Assembly: GCA_003155465.1 (NCBI GenBank)
Contig: PMCR01000124.1
Coordinates: 5,801-17,394, forward strand
DNA length: 11,594 bases
Reading direction: 5' to 3'
Source of the DNA: Myxococcales bacterium
GTDB lineage: Bacteria > Myxococcota > Polyangia > Fen-1088
The translations under genes and the position numbers were made by a program. Below the pieces are notes generated by a model. That model saw only the letters and a list, made by a program, of their open reading frames with translations. It was not told where the DNA came from and did not search any database. This document shows positions 1 to 4,988 of this stretch, one piece after another. Numbering within the stretch: the stretch's first letter is position 1; each line of letters opens with the position of its first letter.

Positions 1-215
1 AGGTCGGTGACCCGCCGTCCGAGCTTCCGCTCGATCTGCACACGCTCGTTTTCCGAGACAGCGGCGCAGAGACCCCGGTAGTTCTGCGACAGACGCTCGA
101 CCGCCAAGTGGGCGGAGGTCACCACTTCGCGTTCCTCAGTGCGCTCCTGGGCCGAGTGAACCAGCAGGGCGACTTCTCGTATTTCCTCGGCCAGGTTGTC
201 CAGAGCTGAACTCAT
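1..215 (-). CDS. Partial small charged helical protein, unknown function
   Basis: This is the 5' part of a gene read on the minus strand; it runs off the left edge after 71 complete codons. The ATG at 215-213 is preceded by an AGGAAAG ribosome-binding site about 4-8 bases upstream, which supports the start. The visible protein begins MSSALDNLAEEIREVALLV and is rich in Glu, Arg, Leu and Ala with no signal peptide or membrane segment, so it looks cytoplasmic and mostly helical, perhaps coiled coil. I do not recognise the family. It is divergent from the OmpA-family gene, with a 134-base gap between the two starts. A coding region is well supported by codon bias and the ribosome-binding site. 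No function is assigned. Confidence 0.6.
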   Translation of the reverse strand, partial: MSSALDNLAEEIREVALLVHSAQERTEEREVVTSAHLAVERLSQNYRGLCAAVSENERVQIERKLGRRVTD

Positions 216-282
216 TTTCTTTCCTGGTGAGTCTCTCCCATGGACCCGACTGGAAAACAACTGACTAAGTTGCCCTAAAGGT

Positions 283-312
283 TGATTGCGTCGATGCCCA
301 AGGCCGTCTAAC
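283..312 (+). promoter_or_regulatory. Possible weak promoter for the OmpA-family gene
   Basis: TTGATT at 283-288 and TCTAAC at 307-312 each match four of six bases of the sigma-70 -35 and -10 boxes. They are 18 bases apart, and the predicted transcript start would lie about 30 bases before the ATG at 350. It is the best candidate I see in the 134-base divergent gap (216-349), but matches this weak arise by chance. No operator or strong hairpin was seen in the gap. Confidence 0.25.
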
Positions 313-349
313 ATGCGGTTCGCTTTTCCTCCTACTGGAGCTATCAACC

Positions 350-2536
350 ATGCGAACCGCGCGAATCGTCGTCCTTGGTCTTGTTGCTTCTCTTTCCTCG
401 ACAGCGAGCGCGCAGATTGCGCCTCCTCCCGCCCCACTCCCCGCGCCCGAGGCACTGCCCGCTGCTGCGCTAGCGCCGATTCCAGCGCCCGCACCGGTGC
501 CGGCTGTTGCACCCACCCCAGCGCTTGAGCCTGTTCCGGCTGCTGCACCGATCGCAGCGCCGAGTGCCGCCGCCAGCGCGCCGGCTGCTGCCGACGGTGA
601 AGCGGATGAGCAGCCACGTGGCTTCGTCCCGCAGAATTCCCTGGCTGGGTCAGTGGGCCTTCTGCGCATGGGTTCGGCCGAGGCAGGGCGTTTGTGGCAG
701 CTGCGGCTGGGTCTCCACGGTGAGTACTTCAAAACCACCAAGATGCTGATCGAGAACAGCGATCTGAGGAATGGCGGGGACACGAACACCCGTTTCCAGG
801 GCGCGCTGACCTTCGGGCTTACGCCGTTTGAATTCATGGAGGTCTTCGGTGCGGTGTTGGCCTCGGGCAACAAGAACACGCGCTGTCGTTCGGATCGAAC
901 GGATATATGCGTCAGTGAAGCAAACCGAACCGACCCCGAAATCATCAAAGCGTTCGGCGACCTGGTCCTCGGCACCAAGCTGGCCTATGCATTGCCCAAG
1001 GGATTCAGCATCGGCGGCGAGCTCGGCGTGCGTTTCATGTCTTCGGTGAGCGGGTTGACCTTTAGTGGCGATTCGACCTCGGTGTGGTTCAACGCCCTGG
1101 CGAGCTGGAACTTCCAGGCGTTGGAGCCCAAGCTGCCCTTGCGTGCTCACCTGAACGCGGGCATGTACTTCGACAACTCCTACAAGGCTCCTCCGTATCT
1201 CGCGAGCACCACTCTCTACTCGCGCTACGTTTCTTCCTTCGCCTACGGCCTGGGCAAAGATCGGGTTCGGCTCGCCCTTGGTCTTGATGCCCCGGTGGCG
1301 GACCTGATCGATGGGCTGTCGTTGCGGCCCATGGCAGAGTTTCATTTCGAGTACATCACGGCCTCGGGGGACTCCAGTTTCGACACCTACGGTTCGAAGT
1401 GTGTGCCGTCGTCCACGATAAACTGCCGCAACAACAAGAGTCAGATGTGGCTGACCATGGGCCTGCAGGCTCAGATTCTGCACAGCTTGACCCTCATGGT
1501 GGGCGTCGACCTGGAGTTGCAGGCGGTGGGCTATCCCTACGGCCCGCCCATGGCGCCGTGGAATCTCATGTTTGGCATCGGCTACCCGCTGGACGTTGTG
1601 CCGCGGGTCGTGACGCGCAAGATCCCGGTCGAGAAGGTAGTTACCGCGCCGGCAAGAGATGGCCTCGTGGCAGGCAGGGTGGTCAGCAGCTTTGGAACGC
1701 CGGTGGAGGGCGCGGCGGTTGGTGTCACCGGGCGGCCGCACTCACGTGTCGTCGCGGAGGCGGACGGGAGCTTCCAGAGCGTGCCGCTTGCCCCCGGCTT
1801 GGCGGAGTTGTTGGTGGTGGCCCCCAACTACGAAAATGGGACAGCCAGGGTCGATGTGGTGGCAGGTCAGACCGTCAATGTGGTCATCACGATGACGCCA
1901 CGAGCCCCGTCGGCCAAGGTCACCGGCCGCGTGACCGAGGATTCGGGCAAACCTGTGGTCGCCACTGTTAAGCTGGCTGGCCCGCAGATCGCCGAGGCCA
2001 AGACCGACGATGCTGGCAGCTTGTCGGTCGCGGTTCAGCCGGGTCAATACATGCTCCGCGTTGAGGCTGACCAGTACTTGAGCCGAGAGATGACGACTAG
2101 CGTGGCGGAAGGGGTGGAGAACCCGCTCAACGTCACTATGCACGCGCGGCCCGCTATCGCGGGCGTGGTCTTCAAGGATGGGAAGATCACGTTGCGCCAG
2201 CCCATCGCCTTCAAGGCGCGTGGCAGCAAAGCCACGGCCGAGTTCGCGGCCGGCGCAACCCGTGTTCTCGACGAGGTGATTGATCTTCTGATCAACCATC
2301 CTGAGATCCGGCAGATTCGCGTCGAGACACACACGGACAACAGCCTGCCGCCTGCCAAGGCGCAGGAACTCACCAACCAGCAAGCCCAGGCGATTGGCGA
2401 CTACATCAGCCAGCAGGGCGTGCCCAAGGACCAGGTGGTGGCCGAAGGCATGGGCTCAAGCAAGCCGCGTATACCCAACCTGGGCAAGGCTGGCAGGATG
2501 AAGAACCGCCGGGTCGAAGTCGTAGTCACGCAGTAG
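350..2536 (+). CDS. OmpA-family outer-membrane protein with barrel and regulatory-like repeats
   Basis: This 728-residue exported protein probably tethers the outer membrane to the cell wall. The ATG at 350 has GGAG at 337-340, nine bases upstream. Residues 1-21 form a signal peptide ending in TASA. Residues 22-85 are a Pro/Ala-rich linker. Residues about 90-430 have alternating hydrophobic and aromatic patterns typical of a beta-barrel and carry two CX7C pairs (Cys179/187 and Cys351/359), likely loop disulfides. Two carboxypeptidase-regulatory-like beta-sandwich repeats follow (about 438-515 and 521-600), each with a GRV...G.PV pattern. The C-terminal OmpA-like domain (about 610-728) has HTD at 661-663 and NRRVE at 719-723. 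Asp663 matches the diaminopimelate-binding Asp, but the partner Arg position (678) is Gln. The gene is convergent with the motor operon. The domain reading is firm for signal peptide and OmpA domain, moderate for the barrel. Myxobacterial TraB-like proteins have a comparable plan, but orthology is not shown. Confidence 0.88.
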   Translation: MRTARIVVLGLVASLSSTASAQIAPPPAPLPAPEALPAAALAPIPAPAPVPAVAPTPALEPVPAAAPIAAPSAAASAPAAADGEADEQPRGFVPQNSLAGSVGLLRMGSAEAGRLWQLRLGLHGEYFKTTKMLIENSDLRNGGDTNTRFQGALTFGLTPFEFMEVFGAVLASGNKNTRCRSDRTDICVSEANRTDPEIIKAFGDLVLGTKLAYALPKGFSIGGELGVRFMSSVSGLTFSGDSTSVWFNALASWNFQALEPKLPLRAHLNAGMYFDNSYKAPPYLASTTLYSRYVSSFAYGLGKDRVRLALGLDAPVADLIDGLSLRPMAEFHFEYITASGDSSFDTYGSKCVPSSTINCRNNKSQMWLTMGLQAQILHSLTLMVGVDLELQAVGYPYGPPMAPWNLMFGIGYPLDVVPRVVTRKIPVEKVVTAPARDGLVAGRVVSSFGTPVEGAAVGVTGRPHSRVVAEADGSFQSVPLAPGLAELLVVAPNYENGTARVDVVAGQTVNVVITMTPRAPSAKVTGRVTEDSGKPVVATVKLAGPQIAEAKTDDAGSLSVAVQPGQYMLRVEADQYLSREMTTSVAEGVENPLNVTMHARPAIAGVVFKDGKITLRQPIAFKARGSKATAEFAAGATRVLDEVIDLLINHPEIRQIRVETHTDNSLPPAKAQELTNQQAQAIGDYISQQGVPKDQVVAEGMGSSKPRIPNLGKAGRMKNRRVEVVVTQ

Positions 2537-2583
2537 AGACTCGTCGATCGGATGTGAAGCTGGTGCTGCGCGCACGGCTGGCC

Positions 2584-2605
2584 GTAGGGGCGACCTGCGG
2601 TCGCC
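2584..2605. repeat. Dispersed hairpin element, copy 1
   Basis: GTAGGGGCGACC at 2584-2595 begins a small palindrome. GGCGACC (2589-2595) pairs perfectly with GGTCGCC (2599-2605) across a TGC loop. The same 12 bases occur again at 9480-9491, in another intergenic gap, also followed by a 3-base loop and a complementary arm. Such short intergenic palindromes resemble REP-type elements. It lies 47 bases after the OmpA-family stop codon and could fold in the 3' end of that transcript. There is no T tract, so it is not a standard terminator. Confidence 0.55.
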
Positions 2606-2642
2606 TCATGCGCGGGTGGCCCTGGCCGGGCAATTCTTGTTT

Positions 2643-2757
2643 CGGCCACGGCCACCGGCTACCGGCTTCCGGCCACGGCCACCGGCCACCGGCTACCGGC
2701 TACGGCCACCGCCACCGGCTACCGGCTATCGGCTACCGGCTATCGGCCACCGGCCAG
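2643..2757. repeat. Heptanucleotide tandem array (CGGCYAY units)
   Basis: About 17 short units fill this stretch. Most are 7 bases, CGGCTAC, CGGCTAT or CGGCCAC, interrupted by 6-base variants such as GGCCAC. The last six units (about 2716-2757) are perfectly phased heptamers that alternate TAC and TAT endings before turning to CCAC and CCAG. The array lies between the convergent OmpA-family and ExbD-b genes, ending 18 bases before the ExbD-b stop. Its layout resembles the short tandemly repeated sequences known from cyanobacteria and other large genomes. Copy number may vary through replication slippage. No function is evident. Confidence 0.7.
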
Positions 2758-2774
2758 AAGGAATGCTATCGCGG

Positions 2775-3347
2775 CTACTCGCGGCTCTTCAGGATGAGCA
2801 GGCGGTAGTTCGCGTACTCGGCCTGGCCGCAGGAGTACAGGATCTCGGTCAAGAGGCGGTAGGGCGTGAAGCGGTCCGCGACGATGGTCAGCTCGCCGTC
2901 GAACTTCTGCCCGGTCATTTCTGCCACCTTCTTTTCTTTGCGCGCCACCCGGTTCAGGATCTCTACCAGGGGCGTGATGTAGTAGCCATTGTCGCCGTCG
3001 CGCTTGAGGGCAGGATCGATCTTCCCACTGTTGATGGGCGCCACCGGCTCGCCATCGACCAACACGACGCGCTTGGTGACGGTGACAGCGATCGCCTGTT
3101 TGGCGGGGAGTGAGCTGGTGGACGAAGGCAGCATCATGTTCTGGTCCTGGTTGACCAGCAAGGCCGACGAAGTGAAGGTCTTGAGCAAGAACACCAGGAT
3201 GATGGTCATCATGTCCATCATCGGGGTGATGTTCAGGCTCGTGATCTCTTCGGGCTCGGCCAGTTTGCGCGCGAAGCTGCGGATCGCCTTCTTGCCCTTC
3301 AGACGGGCATCCAGTTCGGGCGAAGAAGCCACAGCCTGCGCGCTCAT
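2775..3347 (-). CDS. ExbD/TolR-family motor subunit, second copy (ExbD-b)
   Basis: This 190-residue inner-membrane protein is predicted to couple proton flow through the TolQ/ExbB-type channel to movement or force in the periplasm. It has a cytoplasmic tail (1-37), one membrane helix (about 40-58) and a periplasmic domain (about 60-190). The helix contains NITPMMDMMTIILVFLL, and Asp45 is the channel aspartate essential in ExbD, TolR and MotB. The periplasmic domain ends with a typical ExbD fold region, ELTIVADRFTPYRLLTEIL. The ATG at 3347 overlaps the TGA of the upstream gene by one base (TGATG), which suggests translational coupling. A GTG at 3350 would add one residue and give a GTGA overlap; I prefer the ATG because a GGGGA lies seven bases before it. 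It is the last gene of the motor operon. Family is certain; whether it belongs to a Tol, Exb or Agl-type machine is not. Confidence 0.9.
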   Translation of the reverse strand: MSAQAVASSPELDARLKGKKAIRSFARKLAEPEEITSLNITPMMDMMTIILVFLLKTFTSSALLVNQDQNMMLPSSTSSLPAKQAIAVTVTKRVVLVDGEPVAPINSGKIDPALKRDGDNGYYITPLVEILNRVARKEKKVAEMTGQKFDGELTIVADRFTPYRLLTEILYSCGQAEYANYRLLILKSRE

Positions 3348-3910
3348 CACAGAATCCCCGCTGCGAACACAATGTCAGGGAAGAGCATATGGCCTTCCTT
3401 GTTCTCGCGCATGGCATCAAGAGTCTTTATGACGGTTTCGTAGGAGGTGTCGGCGTCAGCGTTGAAGGTCGCCTTGCAGCACTCAGGCGGCGTCAGGGAC
3501 TTCGGGATCGGGTTGCAGTCACATGTGCTTTTCCCGTAGAACTCTTTCTTCACATCGTCCAGCTTTGCGGTCAGGGCCACGTAGTCGTAGTCGCCGGCAG
3601 GCAGCTTGGGGATGGGTGGCATGACGCCGCCCGAGCCCGCGAGAGTGAAGCCCGAGTTACCCACGGTCACGGTGAGGTTGAGGGCCGGTTTCTCCTCTGC
3701 GCCCCCGCCACCACCGCCCCCGAAAGTCGGCGAAGAAGCGTTCACCGTTCCAAGCGGTACCTGATTCACCACCGAAGCGAGCAGGAAGATGATGATGTTG
3801 GTGACGATATCCATGTACGGGACGAGGTTGATCTCGCCAGTCTCTTCCTCCGCCTCGTCGTGCTTCTCCTTCATCCGCCGCATGCGGGCCCGAACTTGAC
3901 GTCTGGTCAT
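3347..3910 (-). CDS. ExbD/TolR-family motor subunit, first copy (ExbD-a), cysteine-rich
   Basis: This 187-residue protein is the second gene of the motor operon. A very basic then acidic cytoplasmic tail (1-26) leads into a single membrane helix (about 28-48) with NLVPYMDIVTNIIIFLL; Asp34 is the conserved proton-path residue. The periplasmic part has a seven-glycine tract (64-70), then a domain with four cysteines (130, 132, 144, 145) and a C-terminal ExbD-like end (NADADTSYETVIKTLDAM). The cysteines are absent from ExbD-b and are unusual for this family. The ATG at 3910-3908 has GGCGG seven bases upstream. It follows the TolQ/ExbB gene by 48 bases and overlaps ExbD-b by one base. Both ExbD copies keep the aspartate, so both could be active subunits. 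The helix wording is typical of deltaproteobacterial ExbD proteins, from memory rather than a search. Confidence 0.9.
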   Translation of the reverse strand: MTRRQVRARMRRMKEKHDEAEEETGEINLVPYMDIVTNIIIFLLASVVNQVPLGTVNASSPTFGGGGGGGAEEKPALNLTVTVGNSGFTLAGSGGVMPPIPKLPAGDYDYVALTAKLDDVKKEFYGKSTCDCNPIPKSLTPPECCKATFNADADTSYETVIKTLDAMRENKEGHMLFPDIVFAAGIL

Positions 3911-3958
3911 CGCATGTCCGCCTGGTTGCTGTATCCGCTGGTTGGGTTTGGGGGTTCT

Positions 3959-4612
3959 CTACTTGGACGCCATTGCCCCACCGCTGCCGCTGTGGGCCGA
4001 CTCCGCCAAGAGGTTCTCCAGCTTGAGCGAGAAGGCTTCGAGGTCAGCGGCCTGGCGCTTGGACATGGAACCCAGGATCGCGTGCGCAATGATGCAGGTG
4101 ACGGCGATGCCCAGACCCATGGCCGTGTTGTTGAGCGCCTCGGAAATACCCCTGGCCAGAAGGCTGCTCCGCTCTTCGGGCTTGGCGGCTGACACCGCAC
4201 CGAACGCGCGGATTAGGCCGACGACCGTACCGAGAAGGCCGACCAGGGTGGCGATATTGGCCAACGACCAGAGCACCTGGACGCGCTTCTTGAGCATTGG
4301 CGTCACATCTACCAGCGATTCCTCGATAGCTTGCGCCACCGCGATCTCGCCGCGATGCACCCGCTGCAGCCCAGCCTTGGCGACCTGAGCCACCGGCGCG
4401 GAGGTAGCCGAGCACAGCTTGACCGCCCGGTCCACGTTGTTGGCCAGCACCAGCTTGCGTATCTGCTCAAGAAAAGCCCGCGCATTCACGCTGCTTTTGA
4501 GGAGGAAGAAAATCAGACGGTCGATGATCATGGCGAGCACGATCACCGAAACCGCCAGGTTCACGTACATGAGCGTTCCGCCCTGTTCCAGGAACTGCGC
4601 TAGTCCTTGCAT
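3959..4612 (-). CDS. MotA/TolQ/ExbB proton-channel family protein
   Basis: This is the channel subunit of a proton-driven motor in the inner membrane, 217 residues and the usual length for TolQ. There are three predicted membrane helices: about 14-38, 113-137 and 160-182. The motif LVGLLGTVVGLI holds Thr129, and NNTAMGLGI holds Thr163; these match the proton-path threonines of E. coli ExbB helices 2 and 3. The start at 4612 is chosen because GGAGG at 4622-4618 lies five bases upstream. An upstream extension to 4675 would add 21 residues of Arg-rich, poorly conserved-looking sequence and lacks such a site. It is the first gene of an operon with two ExbD genes, with a sigma-70-like promoter at 4718-4745. 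In Myxococcus, AglR (TolQ-like) works with AglQ and AglS (both TolR-like) in gliding; the same gene content fits here, but Exb- or Tol-like uptake or envelope roles are equally open. Confidence 0.9.
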   Translation of the reverse strand: MQGLAQFLEQGGTLMYVNLAVSVIVLAMIIDRLIFFLLKSSVNARAFLEQIRKLVLANNVDRAVKLCSATSAPVAQVAKAGLQRVHRGEIAVAQAIEESLVDVTPMLKKRVQVLWSLANIATLVGLLGTVVGLIRAFGAVSAAKPEERSSLLARGISEALNNTAMGLGIAVTCIIAHAILGSMSKRQAADLEAFSLKLENLLAESAHSGSGGAMASK

Positions 4613-4717
4613 CTCATCCTCCGCGAGCCCATCAGCCCGCCTGCGCGAGTCCGCACGGGGCGGGCTCGCAACCAAGAGCCACGTTCTTCTTAGGGAAACT
4701 CCTCTATCGCGGCCGCT

Positions 4718-4745
4718 ATCTTATCGGTCGGCCCTCCAGTGTCAA
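4718..4745 (-). promoter_or_regulatory. Sigma-70-type promoter for the motor operon
   Basis: On the minus strand a perfect -35 box TTGACA (4745-4740) is followed after 16 bases by TAAGAT (4723-4718), four of six bases of the -10 consensus. Transcription would start near 4711, giving a leader of about 100 bases before the TolQ/ExbB ATG at 4612. It is the strongest promoter-like sequence I saw in the window. The position, directly upstream of the operon and downstream of the PBP gene on the same strand, supports independent expression of the motor genes. Confidence 0.6.
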
Positions 4746-4988
4746 GAGACGCGAGGCGCTAGTTGGCGATTCTTCCTGTGCGCTAGAGTCGCGTTGGCGA
4801 AGGCGGGCTCCCCCTTCGGGGGCTTCGGGACGGACAGCCCACCCTGCCCACCCCGCGCGCTACGCGCGCGCCCTCGTTGCCCGCCGGAGCCAGAGCGCGG
4901 GAGGGGTTGGCGAGGCCGAGCGAAGCGAGCGGGGAGGAGGCGGTGGGTGGGGGGCCGAAGGGCGGAGCGAACCCTTTGAGGGTTCCCA
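4746..4988. other. GC-rich, hairpin-rich intergenic stretch, no gene seen
   Basis: No credible gene lies here; reading frames are shadows of biased GC-rich sequence. The stretch carries several palindromes: CCCC with a TTCG-type loop and GGGG (4810-4822), CGCGCG-CTA-CGCGCG (4854-4868), and GAACCC-TTTGA-GGGTTC (4969-4985). In addition, GCTCCCCCTTCGG at 4807-4819 recurs in inverted orientation as CCGAAGGGCGGAGC at 4955-4968 with one extra base and one mismatch. This gives a block of about 160 bases bounded by imperfect inverted repeats. It could be a non-coding mobile-element remnant or a folded 3' trailer of the PBP gene. No target-site duplication was established. Confidence 0.45.
4969..4985 (-). 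terminator. Hairpin just after the PBP stop, weak terminator candidate
   Basis: GAACCC and GGGTTC form a perfect 6-base stem around a 5-base loop, three bases beyond the PBP stop codon at 4989-4991. On the minus strand it is followed by GCTCCGCCC, not by a run of T, so it lacks the hallmark of an intrinsic terminator. It may instead stabilise or mark the 3' end of the mRNA. Confidence 0.3.

Noticed and set aside
265..978. 237-residue Ala/Gly-rich minus-strand frame
   Set aside because: It is the mirror of the Pro/Ala-rich linker of the OmpA-family protein and shows no independent signal.
650..1741. 363-residue open frame on the minus strand, inside the OmpA-family gene
   Set aside because: It is antisense to a gene with a signal peptide and OmpA motifs; long antisense frames are expected from the strong GC bias, and its composition shows no domain.
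2643..2757. CRISPR array
   Set aside because: Units are 6-7 bases without spacers, so it is a simple tandem repeat.
2554..2808. Two overlapping plus-strand frames reading through the heptamer array
   Set aside because: They only translate the repeat into periodic peptides, overlap the end of ExbD-b and lack a ribosome-binding site.
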